Shown: in pieces, positions 8,772-18,338 of the stretch
Layout of the letters: every line of letters starts with the position of its first letter
Numbering within the stretch: the stretch's first letter is position 1
DNA from: Enterovibrio coralii
GTDB taxonomy: Bacteria > Pseudomonadota > Gammaproteobacteria > Enterobacterales > Vibrionaceae
NCBI RefSeq assembly: GCF_001559595.1
Contig: NZ_LNTY01000059.1
Coordinates: 1 to 64,000, forward strand
Length of the DNA stretch: 64,000 nt
Reading direction: 5' to 3'
Translations under genes and position numbers: made by a program
Notes under the pieces: model-generated
What the model saw: only the letters and a program-made list of their open reading frames with translations
The model's database searches: none
Told to the model about the DNA's origin: nothing

Positions 8772-8779
8772 TACAAACG

Positions 8780-8824
8780 ATACCCAAACAACCTGATTCC
8801 TGCATGTTCAGGTTGATTGGGTAT
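8780..8824. repeat. Interspersed inverted repeat, ATACCCAAACAACCTGA type
   Basis: Arms 8780-8796 and 8808-8824 are 17 nt with one mismatch around an 11-nt loop. It lies between prmC and sirB2 in an otherwise compact operon. I recall near-identical elements scattered through Vibrio intergenic regions; here it could act as a processing or partial-termination hairpin. Confidence 0.75.
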
Positions 8825-8856
8825 ACAACAAACAAGAAAGAGAGATTGACGGAATT

Positions 8857-9240
8857 ATGTACGTTGCATTGAAGCATACTCACCTATTGTTTATCGCCTT
8901 GAGCGTGTCTTTGTTCATTTTGCGTTTTGTATGGCGTCAAATGGGCAGCCAGATGATGCAAAAGAAATGGGTGAAAGTCGTCCCGCACATCATTGATACG
9001 GGGTTGCTTGCAACAGGTATCGCGCTGATTGCCATTACGGGCTTTGTGCCATTTACCCCAGCGGGTATGTGGATGACTGAGAAGCTCACCTGTGTACTTG
9101 CCTATATCGCTCTTGGCTTTGTGGCTCTGCATTACAGCCACGGCACCATGTTCCGATACTTTGCCTTCTTTGGGGCACTGGGTTGGGTTTATGCCGCGGC
9201 TAACTTAGCAATTACGAAAACACCACTGCTGTTGGGGTAA
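8857..9240 (+). CDS. sirB2: SirB2 family membrane protein
   Basis: Small integral membrane protein of 127 aa with four hydrophobic helices (about residues 5-24, 45-66, 80-99 and 104-123). The sequence and position between prmC and sirB1 match SirB2. The family was named for effects on invasion gene expression in Salmonella, but no biochemical function is established. It ends two bases before the sirB1 start and is probably cotranscribed. Confidence 0.9.
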   Translation: MYVALKHTHLLFIALSVSLFILRFVWRQMGSQMMQKKWVKVVPHIIDTGLLATGIALIAITGFVPFTPAGMWMTEKLTCVLAYIALGFVALHYSHGTMFRYFAFFGALGWVYAAANLAITKTPLLLG

Positions 9241-9242
9241 CA

Positions 9243-10052
9243 ATGATCGCGTTTACAGATCAAGAACTTGATGAGCTGACGCTTGTAGAAGGCGCGCTGG
9301 CACTGAATGCTGCCATCGATTCCTCTACGTCGATGCATTGGGTTCGAGCGGAACTTGAGTTGTTGGCGAAAGAAGCCGAGAACGCATTGGCAGGGGAAGC
9401 TAACGACGAGTTGCGATTAGAAGGGTTGCTGCGCCTGTTCTACAAAGATTGGGGCTTTAGTGGCGACTTCGAACAATACTTTTCTTCCGAAAATGCCTTT
9501 GTTGAAAAAGTGCTGAAGCGCCGCAAAGGCATTCCAGTCAGCTTAGGTGCGGTGTTGCTGTTTTTCACTGAAAGACTTGAGTTGCCAGTGGAGCCAGTGG
9601 GTTTCCCAACGCAGCTCATTTTGAAAGTGAACTGGCGTGACCGTGCGCCGTCTTACATCAATCCGTTTGATGGCGAGTTTCTGTCAGAGCGTACCTTGCG
9701 CGGTTGGTTGATTGGCAAAGAAGGCCCCGTGGCGCAGTTGCGTCCTGAAGATCTTGAAGCATCCGACAATCCAACCTTGGTGGGTCGCTGGCTGGCCGTG
9801 ATCAAAAGCGCATTGTTACGTGAAGAAAAGTACGACATGGCACTGCGCTGCAGCGAACTGGCATTGACCTTCAGCCCTGACGATCCGTACGAAATTCGAG
9901 ATCGTGGCTACATCTTCCAGCAACTAAAATGTGACTGGGTAGCAGCAGAAGACTACGAATACTTTATTGCTCAGTGTCCGGATGATCCGGCTGCTGAACT
10001 CCTTAAGCTGCAAGTCAAAGTACTGACTGCAGAAGCTCCAATTTTCCATTAA
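9243..10052 (+). CDS. sirB1: SirB1 family protein (transglutaminase-like and TPR)
   Basis: Cytoplasmic protein of 269 aa. The N-terminal two thirds is a transglutaminase-like fold with the conserved GIPVSLGAVLLFF segment, but no catalytic Cys is evident there. A C-terminal TPR-like region (about residues 180-260) contains FSPDDPYEIRDRGYIFQQL. The function is unknown in the family. It is tightly packed between sirB2 and kdsA. Confidence 0.92.
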   Translation: MIAFTDQELDELTLVEGALALNAAIDSSTSMHWVRAELELLAKEAENALAGEANDELRLEGLLRLFYKDWGFSGDFEQYFSSENAFVEKVLKRRKGIPVSLGAVLLFFTERLELPVEPVGFPTQLILKVNWRDRAPSYINPFDGEFLSERTLRGWLIGKEGPVAQLRPEDLEASDNPTLVGRWLAVIKSALLREEKYDMALRCSELALTFSPDDPYEIRDRGYIFQQLKCDWVAAEDYEYFIAQCPDDPAAELLKLQVKVLTAEAPIFH

Positions 10053-10065
10053 TCAGGAACTGACC

Positions 10066-10920
10066 ATGACAACACAAAAAACGGTTCAAATTGGCGATAT
10101 TCAAGTTGCTAACGACAAGCCATTTGTTCTATTTGCCGGGATGAATGTGTTGGAATCTCGCGATCTGGCGATGCAGATCTGTGAGCACTACGTGGAAGTG
10201 ACCCAGAAACTGGGTATTCCTTATGTGTTTAAAGCCTCTTTCGACAAAGCGAACCGCTCATCTGTGCACTCTTACCGTGGCCCTGGTCTGGAAGAAGGCA
10301 TGAAGATCTTCCAAGAGCTGAAAGACACCTTTGGCGTGAAAATCATCACTGACGTTCACAATGAAGCGCAAGCGCAGCCTGTGTCTGAAGTGGTTGACGT
10401 TATCCAGTTGCCAGCATTCTTGGCGCGTCAAACTGACTTGGTTGAAGCGATGGCGAAAACCGGTTCAGTGATCAACGTGAAAAAACCACAATTCATGAGC
10501 CCGGGTCAGGTGGGTAACATCGTTGATAAATTCGCGGAGTGCGGCAACGAGAAGGTGATCCTGTGTGAGCGTGGCGCATGTATGGGCTATGACAACCTTG
10601 TGGTTGATATGCTGGGCTTCGACGTAATGAAAAAGGCAAGCAACGGCAGCCCAATCATTTTCGACGTGACCCACTCACTGCAATGTCGTGACCCGTTCGG
10701 TTCAGCATCTGGCGGTCGTCGCTCTCAAACGGTTGATCTGGCACGTGCAGGTTTGGGCACTAAGATCGCGGGTCTGTTCATTGAAGCGCACCCGAATCCA
10801 GACAGCGCGCGTTGTGATGGTCCTTCAGCACTTCCTCTGGACAAGCTGGAGCCGTTCCTGAAGCAAATGAAAGCACTGGATGATCTGGTAAAAAGCTTCG
10901 ACGAGCTGGATATCCAATAA
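10066..10920 (+). CDS. kdsA: 3-deoxy-8-phosphooctulonate synthase
   Basis: Condenses PEP with arabinose 5-phosphate to KDO 8-phosphate for the LPS inner core. The length of 284 aa equals the E. coli enzyme. Typical blocks include FVLFAGMNVLESRD, FKASFDKANRSS, NVKKPQFMSPGQ and DVTHSLQCRDP. CAGGA lies upstream of the ATG. It is the last gene of the hemA operon and is followed by a terminator. Confidence 0.98.
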   Translation: MTTQKTVQIGDIQVANDKPFVLFAGMNVLESRDLAMQICEHYVEVTQKLGIPYVFKASFDKANRSSVHSYRGPGLEEGMKIFQELKDTFGVKIITDVHNEAQAQPVSEVVDVIQLPAFLARQTDLVEAMAKTGSVINVKKPQFMSPGQVGNIVDKFAECGNEKVILCERGACMGYDNLVVDMLGFDVMKKASNGSPIIFDVTHSLQCRDPFGSASGGRRSQTVDLARAGLGTKIAGLFIEAHPNPDSARCDGPSALPLDKLEPFLKQMKALDDLVKSFDELDIQ

Positions 10921-10946
10921 GGATTTCTTGTTCAGCGAGACAAAAG

Positions 10947-10972
10947 AAAAGCCGGCGAAAGCCGGCTTTTTT
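10947..10972 (+). terminator. Terminator after kdsA (shared with the convergent chemoreceptor gene)
   Basis: GCCGGC-GAAA-GCCGGC with a GNRA tetraloop, an A tract before and six T after, so it can act in both directions. Confidence 0.9.
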
Positions 10973-10994
10973 GTGTCTGATGTAACGCCAAGAA

Positions 10995-12869
10995 TTACAG
11001 CTTGAAGCGCGAGATTTCGCTGTTGAGCTGCTGAGACAGACTTGAAAGCTCAGACGCCTGAATCGTTGCTTGATTCGCTTCTTCCGCCAACTCATCCGAC
11101 GCGTTGCGAACCGCGTCGGTGTTACGGGTGATTTCCGCCGTCACCAAAGATTGCTCCTCTGCGGCAGACGCAATTTGAGTTGCCATGTCACTGATGGTTG
11201 ATACTGACGACGTGATTTGTGACAGGCTGTCTGTCGCGCTGCTGGCGTCTTCCACGCTGGTGGTCGCAAGGTGACGACTATCTTGCATGATCTGAACTGC
11301 TGACTGTGTGGTGGATTGCAGCGTTTCAATCGTCGCCTGAATCTCACGGGTTGAATCGTGGGTACGCTGACTCAGTACACGAACTTCATCGGCAACCACA
11401 GCAAAGCCACGACCTTGTGCGCCTGCACGCGCCGCTTCAATCGCCGCGTTCAGTGCCAGCAAGTTTGTTTGCTCGGCGATATCTTGAATGGTCGACAAGA
11501 TAGAATTAATGCTTTGCGCGTGGGCATGCAACTCGGTAATGACAGACGTTGCTGATTCGACTTCTGTCGACAGATTACCGATAGACTGTTGGCTTTGGTT
11601 GACCTGAGATGCACCCGTGTGCGAACGATTCACCGCATCTTTTGACAGTTGCGCGGTATTTTCTGCGCTGCCTGCAATTTCCTGCGTGGCGGCTGCCATC
11701 TGGTTAATTGCGGTCGCGACCATGTTGATTTCATCTTGCTGGCCGCGAATACGAGAGCTTCGAATATTGGCGTGCTCGGCTGCACTTGAGGCTTGCTCAG
11801 ACAGGGCTTCTCCGACGCTCTTCAGATGCGTCACCATGGTGTGCATGTTCGCCACGAAGGTGTTGAAGTTGTGTGCCAGTTGACCCACTTCATCGTTGCT
11901 ATGCGGTGTGAGGCGCTGTGTTAGGTCTGCTTCGCCGCTTGCGATTTCTGCCATCGCTTTTGACACGCGGTTCAAATCTCTAAACAGCACATTCACCAGC
12001 CAAACCGACAGTGCCAGTACCACCAGAGTAACGCCAAAGCTGGTAATAATAAGCGTGGTTACCGCGCTGTTGTGTTCTGCAAGTTCTGTGCTCATGTCCA
12101 GTTCAATACCAATGAACCAATCTGCGGATGGTAAAGAAACGAAGTAGTAGGCTTTTTTGTCGCCGTTTAGTTCCATTGGCAGAAGATTGTCTTCGCTCGC
12201 TGATTGACGCACTGCGCTCATGGTGAGTGCTGGGTTGTAACGCTCCAGACGCTCACCGTTTAGGGACGCATCATTGTGCGCGATGATCACGCCTTTGCCC
12301 GTCACCAACATACCGACGGCGTTGTCACCGAAATCAAACTGGGAAAGGTCATCAACAATTTTGCGCAGGCTGATATCACCACCCAGCACGCCTTGAAGCT
12401 TACCGTTGCGATAAACAGGCGTTGCAATGGTGACCATGGTTTCACCAGTCAAAGCATCTGTATACGGGTCTGTACAAACCGTATCGTTGGCTTTAACCGC
12501 ATCTATATACCAAGGGCGCTGACGTGGGTCGATATCAACGCTGGCACCGTTTGCCAGAGCCAGTGAACCGTCAGTTTCCGCGTAGAACGTCATGGCAAAA
12601 TTGCCGGAGACTTGGAGCATTTCCAGCGCATTGATTTCATCTTCATGCGGCTGCGTTTTGACAAAGCCTGTCATTGCTGTCGCGTAAGCTTCTAACCAGT
12701 TGGTAAAGCCGACTCTCGCTACTTCAGACATGCTTTCGACACGGTATTCAAGGCTGTGGTTGGTTTGCGATGAGAGTTGGTTTGCGGCCAGCAGTGACAA
12801 GGTGGTTGCCATTGCAATAACAGCGATAAGGCAGGTGCCAATCAACTTCTGCTTAAGAGTGAGCGTCAT
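10995..12869 (-). CDS. Methyl-accepting chemotaxis protein with Cache sensor
   Basis: Transmembrane chemoreceptor of 624 aa. TM1 is at about residues 8-28. It is followed by a periplasmic double-Cache-like domain (about 32-275) containing the RQRPWYIDA segment typical of dCache amino-acid sensors. TM2 is at about 278-300, then HAMP and the signalling domain. The conserved hairpin tip reads EQTNLLALNAAIEAARAG, and the receptor ends in SRFKL with no CheR-tethering pentapeptide. The ligand cannot be read from sequence. AGGAAG precedes the ATG. Confidence 0.95.
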   Translation of the reverse strand: MTLTLKQKLIGTCLIAVIAMATTLSLLAANQLSSQTNHSLEYRVESMSEVARVGFTNWLEAYATAMTGFVKTQPHEDEINALEMLQVSGNFAMTFYAETDGSLALANGASVDIDPRQRPWYIDAVKANDTVCTDPYTDALTGETMVTIATPVYRNGKLQGVLGGDISLRKIVDDLSQFDFGDNAVGMLVTGKGVIIAHNDASLNGERLERYNPALTMSAVRQSASEDNLLPMELNGDKKAYYFVSLPSADWFIGIELDMSTELAEHNSAVTTLIITSFGVTLVVLALSVWLVNVLFRDLNRVSKAMAEIASGEADLTQRLTPHSNDEVGQLAHNFNTFVANMHTMVTHLKSVGEALSEQASSAAEHANIRSSRIRGQQDEINMVATAINQMAAATQEIAGSAENTAQLSKDAVNRSHTGASQVNQSQQSIGNLSTEVESATSVITELHAHAQSINSILSTIQDIAEQTNLLALNAAIEAARAGAQGRGFAVVADEVRVLSQRTHDSTREIQATIETLQSTTQSAVQIMQDSRHLATTSVEDASSATDSLSQITSSVSTISDMATQIASAAEEQSLVTAEITRNTDAVRNASDELAEEANQATIQASELSSLSQQLNSEISRFKL

Positions 12870-13273
12870 GTTTACTTCCTTGCATGGAACTCAAAATAGT
12901 AAAGCAAGCCCGACTGCCGTTAACGTTTCAAGGTTGGTGTTGATTCAGTTTGCAATCCCATGTTGAGCGGCATGGGGTAATCCGTTGACTCGAGGTGAGC
13001 GTGGCGGGTGACTTTCAGACTGTGACAACATCGAAACGTTACAGGCAAAGAGAACCTGCAAAGTGAATTTTCGTACGATGTTCTATATCGACGTCTCGGG
13101 ATTGTACTTTAAGAAAAAGTGCGACTGAAAGAGAGTTTTTTTACAACACGATGAATTGACAAAACAATTTCGAGATCTTGGTTCAGTGTTTGGCTTGTGA
13201 TCAGATTGATGGTTAGAGCGTCATGTTCGGCATGAACTTTCACCGTTGGCAGGGGGGGAGGGATAAAATAAAG
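12870..13273. other. Intergenic region upstream of the chemoreceptor and metT
   Basis: About 400 bp without a supportable gene between two divergent genes. It should contain the chemoreceptor promoter, but no clear sigma28 match was found. The MetJ site begins at its right end. Confidence 0.5.
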
Positions 13274-13289
13274 AGACGTTTAGACGTCT
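13274..13289 (+). promoter_or_regulatory. MetJ operator upstream of metT
   Basis: Two adjacent 8-bp met boxes, AGACGTTT and AGACGTCT (the second a perfect consensus), placed 5 bp upstream of the -35 element. MetJ with SAM binds such tandem boxes cooperatively. Confidence 0.9.
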
Positions 13290-13294
13290 ATTTG

Positions 13295-13323
13295 TTGACG
13301 GGGAAAACGTTTCCTTTTACTCT
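13295..13323 (+). promoter_or_regulatory. Candidate promoter of metT
   Basis: TTGACG at 13295-13300, a 17-nt spacer, then TACTCT as a weak -10. The MetJ operator lies immediately upstream, consistent with repression at this promoter. Confidence 0.5.
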
Positions 13324-13344
13324 GCGCTTCACATCACAAAAAAT

Positions 13345-14697
13345 ATGCAACACAACATGACAGAGAAGCAATCACAAATCAAACCTTCAGCGCTCGCGCT
13401 CTTGCCCTTTGGGCTTTTCCTTTGCCTGTTTATCGGTACTGGTATCTACTTCTCGGCGCAAAACGTCGACTTCGCCTTTTACCAATTGCCTGCACCGATA
13501 GCGGTTTTACCAGCCATTGTTCTTGCTGTATTGATGAGCAAAGAAAAGCTCAATGCAGCGATTGGTCAATTCATTGAAGGTGTTTCGCATCGCGACATCA
13601 CCGCAATGTGTCTTATCTACTTGCTTGCAGGCGCATTCTCGGCTGTTGCTAAAGCAACTGGCGGTGTTGATGCAACAGTAAACTTGGGTCTGGCGGTATT
13701 GCCATCGAGCTTTATTCTGCCGGGTCTGTTCCTGATCTCAGCCTTCATCGCAACCGCGATGGGTACATCAATGGGTACCATTGCAGCGGTTGCGCCAGTT
13801 GCGCTGGGTATCGCACAAACGACGGGCATTGACTCTGCGCTGATGGCAGGTGTTGTGCTAAGCGGTGCGATGTTTGGTGACAACCTTTCTATCATTTCTG
13901 ACACCACGATTGCGGCAACGCGTTCGCAAGGCTGTCACATGAAAGACAAGTTCCGCGAGAACGTGAAGATTGCTGTACCTGCGGCATTGGTTGCTCTGGT
14001 GATCTTCTTCTTTGCGAACGAAGTGACACAAGCTCCGGTTGCATCAGATGTGGATTGGTTGGCGGTTCTGCCTTACCTGACCATCTTGATCCTAGCTGTT
14101 TCTGGTATGAACGTATTCGTCGTACTGTCTATCGGTATCGTGTTTGCAGGTATCGTTGGCATTGTTCAAACACCTGACTACAGCATGATGGCGTTCAGCA
14201 AAGACATCTACGCAGGTTTCGGCAACATGCAGGAAATCTTCCTTCTGTCTTTGCTTATTGGCGGTCTGGCTGAGCTGATGCGTCAACAAGGTGGTCTAGC
14301 TTTCGTTACCGACAAGCTGAGCCGTTTGATTATGGCGCGTGCAGACAAAGCCGCAGAGAAAGGCTCGCCACGCGCAAGCGAAGCAGGCATTGCGCTGCTG
14401 GTCAGCATGACCAATATGTGTACCGCGAACAACACGGTAGCAATCATTGTTGCTGGTGGCGTAGCGAAAGAACTGGCGACACAACATGACGTTGCGCCTA
14501 AACGCAGCGCAAGCCTTCTGGATATTTTCTCGTGTGTTATCCAAGGTCTGTTGCCATACGGTGCACAAGCACTGCTGCTCGGCTCTATTTTCGAACTGTC
14601 TCCACTGGCGGTTGTTAGCCAGTCTTACTACTGCTTCCTGCTGGCGATTGCTGCGGCATTTGCCATTGCCCGCTCTAAAGGCCAGCACGGCAAATAA
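13345..14697 (+). CDS. metT: NhaC-family transporter, probable methionine transporter MetT
   Basis: Polytopic inner membrane protein of 450 aa of the NhaC antiporter superfamily, with about ten to twelve hydrophobic helices. Conserved blocks include GTSMGTIAAVAPVALGIA and SGAMFGDNLSIISDTTIAA. NhaC relatives behind MetJ sites in Vibrio and Shewanella have been proposed as methionine importers (MetT), and the tandem met boxes just upstream support that over a generic Na+/H+ antiporter. An ATG at 13357 is an alternative start; neither has a strong ribosome site. Confidence 0.85.
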   Translation: MQHNMTEKQSQIKPSALALLPFGLFLCLFIGTGIYFSAQNVDFAFYQLPAPIAVLPAIVLAVLMSKEKLNAAIGQFIEGVSHRDITAMCLIYLLAGAFSAVAKATGGVDATVNLGLAVLPSSFILPGLFLISAFIATAMGTSMGTIAAVAPVALGIAQTTGIDSALMAGVVLSGAMFGDNLSIISDTTIAATRSQGCHMKDKFRENVKIAVPAALVALVIFFFANEVTQAPVASDVDWLAVLPYLTILILAVSGMNVFVVLSIGIVFAGIVGIVQTPDYSMMAFSKDIYAGFGNMQEIFLLSLLIGGLAELMRQQGGLAFVTDKLSRLIMARADKAAEKGSPRASEAGIALLVSMTNMCTANNTVAIIVAGGVAKELATQHDVAPKRSASLLDIFSCVIQGLLPYGAQALLLGSIFELSPLAVVSQSYYCFLLAIAAAFAIARSKGQHGK

Positions 14698-14707
14698 TAA
14701 AAACCTC

Positions 14708-14745
14708 CACCCAAATCGCTGAGCGAAAACTCCGCGATTTGGGTG
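14708..14745 (+). terminator. Hairpin after metT, probable terminator
   Basis: A perfect 12-bp stem (14708-14719 with 14734-14745) around 14 nt, starting 11 bp after the stop codon. There is no T tract, so it may be Rho-aided or act in mRNA stability. Confidence 0.55.
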
Positions 14746-14835
14746 TGATTCGGTGATCCATCTAGCACTTTGTTGAAAGAAGAATGTGATGGTTGGCGTA
14801 ACTATTTAGACTACATCGTGAAATACGATTATTTA

Positions 14836-14877
14836 CGTTAACCATAACAGTGTGAGTACACACTCATCTTGTTAACG
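14836..14877. promoter_or_regulatory. Nested dyad upstream of the 5'-nucleotidase gene
   Basis: CGTTAAC (14836-14842) and GTTAACG (14871-14877) flank an inner AGTGTG-AGTA-CACACT dyad (14849-14864), 45 to 87 bp before the start codon. It is a possible regulator site; the protein is unknown. Confidence 0.35.
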
Positions 14878-14922
14878 CGGAAATCCCTTTTCGCACTATC
14901 AACAGAATAATAGGTACACCCC

Positions 14923-16595
14923 ATGACGGATCGCCTTTCTCTTAAAGCAGCAATCAGTGCTGCGTTGCTTGCTTCACTGGCTGGTTGTTCAACCACGCAA
15001 AATACGGACATCCCACCGGGCTGGCAGCCTGACACCACCTACAACATCACCATCTTGCATACCAACGACAACCATGGCCGTTTCTGGCACAACAAATATG
15101 GTGAGTACGGTATGGCAGCGCGTAAAACGCTGATCGACAATCTGCGCCAAGATGCTGAAGCGAAAGGTTCTGCCGTACTGCTTCTGTCAGGCGGTGACAT
15201 CAACACTGGTGTACCTGAGTCAGATCTGCAAGATGCAGAGCCGGATTTCAAAGGCATGACCATGATCGGTTATGACGCGATGGCTCTGGGTAACCACGAA
15301 TTTGATAACCCGCTGGACGTGCTTGAGAAGCAAATGCAGTGGGCAGATTTCCCAATGTTATCGGCAAACATCTACGACAAGGCGACGGGCGAGCGTAAGT
15401 ATCAGGCATACCAAATGTTTGAGAAAAACGGCCTGCGCATTGCGGTTATCGGCTTAACCACCGAAGACACAGCGAAGATTGGTAACCCAGAATTTATCGG
15501 CGAGCTAGAGTTCCGCGACCCTAAAGCGGAAGCGAAGAAGCTGATTGCTGAAATCGAAGAAACTGAAAAGCCTGACATGATCATTGCGGCGACGCACATG
15601 GGCCACTACGAAGATGGTAACCGCGGCGTGAACGCACCGGGTGACGTCGCTCTGGCGCGTTACTTGGACGAAGGCACGTTGGACATGATTGTGGGTGGTC
15701 ACTCACAAGAGCCTGTCTGTATGGAAGGCCCAAACATGTACAACACGTCGTTCAAGCCAGGCGATGAGTGTAAGCCAGACCAACAAAACGGCACTTGGAT
15801 TGTTCAGGCGCATGAGTGGGGCAAATACGTCGGTAAGGCTGATTTCGAATTCCGTAACGGTGAATTGAATCTGGTCTCTTACGACTGATCCCTGTGAACT
15901 TGAAGAAGAAAGTGAAGGTGAACGGCGAGAAGAAACGCGTCTTCATCCAAAACGAGATTCCAAAAGACAAAGAGATGTACGACTTCCTGAAACCGTATCA
16001 GGAAAAAGGCCAAGATCAGCTAAATATCAAGATTGCTGAAACCAGCGGTAAACTGGAAGGTGACCGTAACGTTGTACGTTTCGAGCAAACTAACCTAGGC
16101 CGTATGATCGCAGCAGCGCACATGGATCGCGCAAAAGCGGATTTCGCAGTCATGAACTCTGGCGGTGTGCGTGACTCTATCGAAGGCGGTGACGTTACTT
16201 ACAAAGACGTGCTGACAGTACAACCGTTCGGCAATATGGTGACCTACACCGACATGACGGGCGCAGAAGTGCTGGATTACCTCAATGTGGTAGCGACCAA
16301 GCCAGTTGACTCGGGTGCATACGCGCAATTCTACGGCATCTCGATGACTGTCTCTCCGGACGGCGTTAGCGATGTAGTGATTGGTGGTGAAGCACTGGAT
16401 CCAAACAAAACCTACCGCTTCACTGTACCTAGCTACAATGCAGCGGGCGGAGATGGCTATCCGAAAATCAGCGACCACCCAGGCAACGTCAACACAGGTT
16501 TCGTTGATGCTGAAGTGCTGAAAGACTTCCTTGAGAAGAACTCGCCAATTGATGTAAACAGCTATGCACCAAACGGTGAAATTGTTTACAAGTAA
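14923..16595 (+). pseudogene. Lipoprotein 5'-nucleotidase / UDP-sugar hydrolase (frameshifted)
   Basis: UshA/NutA-type surface nucleotidase that dephosphorylates nucleotides for uptake. The N-terminal signal ends in lipobox LAGC. The metallophosphatase domain has HTNDNHGRFW, GNHEFD, ATHMGHY and VGGHSQEP. The C-terminal 5'-nucleotidase domain has MNSGGVRDSIEGGD, VQPFGNMV and the substrate-stacking PSYNAAGGDGYP. The frame stops at 15886, and adding one base in GACCTG restores SYDLIPVNLKKK and a 557-aa protein. The halves are 14923-15888 and 15894-16595. Likely a sequencing error. Confidence 0.9.
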
Positions 16596-16658
16596 TTGAG
16601 TAGATCAATGCTTCTCGGTTAGGGAAATGTCCCGCTTTGAGAAAATTGGAACAATGAC

Positions 16659-16687
16659 AAAAAAGGCACTGGTGACAGTGCCTTTTT
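16659..16687 (+). terminator. Terminator after the 5'-nucleotidase gene
   Basis: GGCACTG-GTGA-CAGTGCC with flanking A tract and five T, a compact intrinsic terminator. Confidence 0.9.
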
Positions 16688-16772
16688 CTATGTCATTATC
16701 AGCTTACGATTTATAAGGGTTTGCTTTATCAAACTTGTTAAAGCGGCTCGCTAGCAACAAGAGATCTATCGG

Positions 16773-17253
16773 ATGACACCGGCAATTACCCTCGCGGAAA
16801 AAGCAGGCATTTCCTTTCATGTTCACAGCTATGAGCATGACCCACATAACACTAACTTTGGGCTGGAAGCGGCAAGCGTACTCGGACAAGACCCTGAGCG
16901 CGTGTTTAAGACGCTTCTGTTTGCCATGAATGGTGACCCGAAAAAGTTGGCGGTAGCGGTTGTCCCTGTATCAGGGCAATTGGACTTGAAATCAGCGGCC
17001 AAAGCGGCGGGTGCAAAAAAAGCTGAGATGCTAACCCGGATATCGCCGAGAAAACCACAGGGTACATCGTGGGTGGCATTAGCCGCTAGGCCAGAAAAAA
17101 CGCCTGCCAACGTTTCTTGATGCCAGCGCAGAGGGTTTTGAAACCATTTACGTTAGTGCAGGTCGACGTGGCCTCGAAATTGAACTTTCTCCTTCCGATC
17201 TCCTCTCACTAACACAGGGGAAAATGGCAACAATCGGTAAGCAGGGGAAATAA
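16773..17253 (+). pseudogene. ybaK: Cys-tRNA(Pro)/Cys-tRNA(Cys) deacylase YbaK (two frameshifts)
   Basis: Editing enzyme that hydrolyses Cys-tRNA(Pro) made by prolyl-tRNA synthetase. The first 87 residues read as YbaK (SYEHDPHNTNFG, VFKTLLFAMNGD, LAVAVVPVSGQLDLK with the catalytic-site Lys). Adding one base near 17030 and one near 17083 restores AEMANPDIAEKTTGYIVGG, ISPLGQKKRLPTFLD and SAGRRGLEIELSPSD, giving 160 aa against 159 in E. coli. Both losses are in short G or C runs, so an error is more likely than decay. Confidence 0.85.
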
Positions 17254-17256
17254 AAC

Positions 17257-17666
17257 ATGCGCGTATCGTGGCAAGTTATTTTATTGGGTTCTTTGGTCTC
17301 TTTTTCTTCCATGGCGATTGAGAAATCAACGCTTCTGGAGTGCTATAAAACCAATGAGACGCATGTTGAAGTGACCGCTTGCTCGATAATTACCTCTCTA
17401 TGGCTGAGAGTAAGCTCGGACATGTACAGGCGCAGCTAAGCCAAAAAATGTCTGAGTTGGACCAAGTGACCTCGCATGGTCATGCTGAAGCCTCTGCTGC
17501 GAAAGCGTACGAAGGTTTTTCAGATTGGCGTAACAAGCAATGCAAGCTCGTCGAGGCAACATTTGCGTCTGGATCAGGGAGTGGTCAGGCGTACTTAAAT
17601 TGCATGATTGATGTCACCAACGAGCAAATATCGCGATTGAAGCACTTAATGGGTAGCAAGGAGTAA
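17257..17666 (+). pseudogene. DUF1311 / LprI-like periplasmic protein (frameshifted)
   Basis: A signal peptide of about 20 residues (LLGSLVSFSSMA) precedes a small Cys-containing domain of the LprI N-terminal type (DUF1311), with AYEGFSDWRNKQCKLVEA and YLNCMIDVTNEQISRL. LprI relatives include lysozyme inhibitors, but a role here is not shown. The frame breaks near 17382; one added C (TGC CTC GAT) joins the halves 17257-17439 and 17379-17666 into 136 aa. It starts 3 bp after the ybaK stop codon, so the two are probably cotranscribed. Confidence 0.75.
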
Positions 17667-17671
17667 GCGAA

Positions 17672-18286
17672 GTGAGTGTGTCTGTTTGGCTGAGTCTGGT
17701 GTTGGTCTGTATGTTAGGCGCAATGTCGCCAGGACCGAGCCTTGTGGTAATGGTCAGACATAGTCTGGCAGGTGGGCGATTACATGGCATAGTCGCTGCG
17801 TGGGCGCACGCGCTGGGGGTTGGCCTTTATGCTGTGCTTACCTTGCTGGGTCTAGCTGTCATCCTTCAAGAATCACCGATGGTGTTTAAAGGTATCGCTT
17901 ACGCGGGTGCGGCCTATTTAGCGTGGCTCGGTATTAAATCTATTCGTGCCAATGGTGGCGTTGCTGCCAAATTGGAAAAAGGCGAGAAAACCACATTGCT
18001 TGAAGCGGCCAGAGACGGTGCCATGATTTCAGTCCTCAACCCTAAACTGGCATTGTTCTTCTTGGCTCTGTTCAGCCAGTTTGTTGCCATCGGGACTGAC
18101 ATTACCAGCCGTTCTATCATTGTACTGACGCCGATTATCATCGACGGTCTGTGGTATACCATTGTGGCGCTGGTGCTTTCATCTAGTCGTATGTTGGAAA
18201 AGCTTAAGCAACGTGCGGTGCTTATCGACAGGCTCTGCGGCGTCGTGTTGATTGGCTTGGCGGCACGTGTGGTTGTTGCGCTCTAA
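17672..18286 (+). CDS. LysE/RhtB family amino-acid exporter
   Basis: Inner membrane exporter of 204 aa with six hydrophobic helices and the family N-terminal motif GAMSPGPSLVVMVRHSLAGGR. LysE/RhtB members export basic amino acids, threonine, homoserine or similar; the substrate is not predictable. It starts at GTG 17672 with AAGGAG 8 nt upstream, 5 bp after the DUF1311 gene, and ends at a terminator. It differs clearly in sequence from the LysE pair at 45599-47124. Confidence 0.92.
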   Translation: MSVSVWLSLVLVCMLGAMSPGPSLVVMVRHSLAGGRLHGIVAAWAHALGVGLYAVLTLLGLAVILQESPMVFKGIAYAGAAYLAWLGIKSIRANGGVAAKLEKGEKTTLLEAARDGAMISVLNPKLALFFLALFSQFVAIGTDITSRSIIVLTPIIIDGLWYTIVALVLSSSRMLEKLKQRAVLIDRLCGVVLIGLAARVVVAL

Positions 18287-18307
18287 ATACCTCAAACCGT
18301 ACTTAGC

Positions 18308-18335
18308 AAAAAGGCACTCATTGAGTGCCTTTTTC
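18308..18335 (+). terminator. Bidirectional terminator between lysE-like gene and smrA
   Basis: AAAAAGGCACTCA followed by its complement ending in five T. It sits between two convergent stop codons and can serve both genes. Confidence 0.9.
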
Positions 18336-18338
18336 GTT

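Noticed and set aside
14923..16595. Treating the split nucleotidase as two genes or a true decaying gene
   Set aside because: The second half lacks a start region, conserved sequence continues across a single lost base, and the same fault recurs in many genes of the window.
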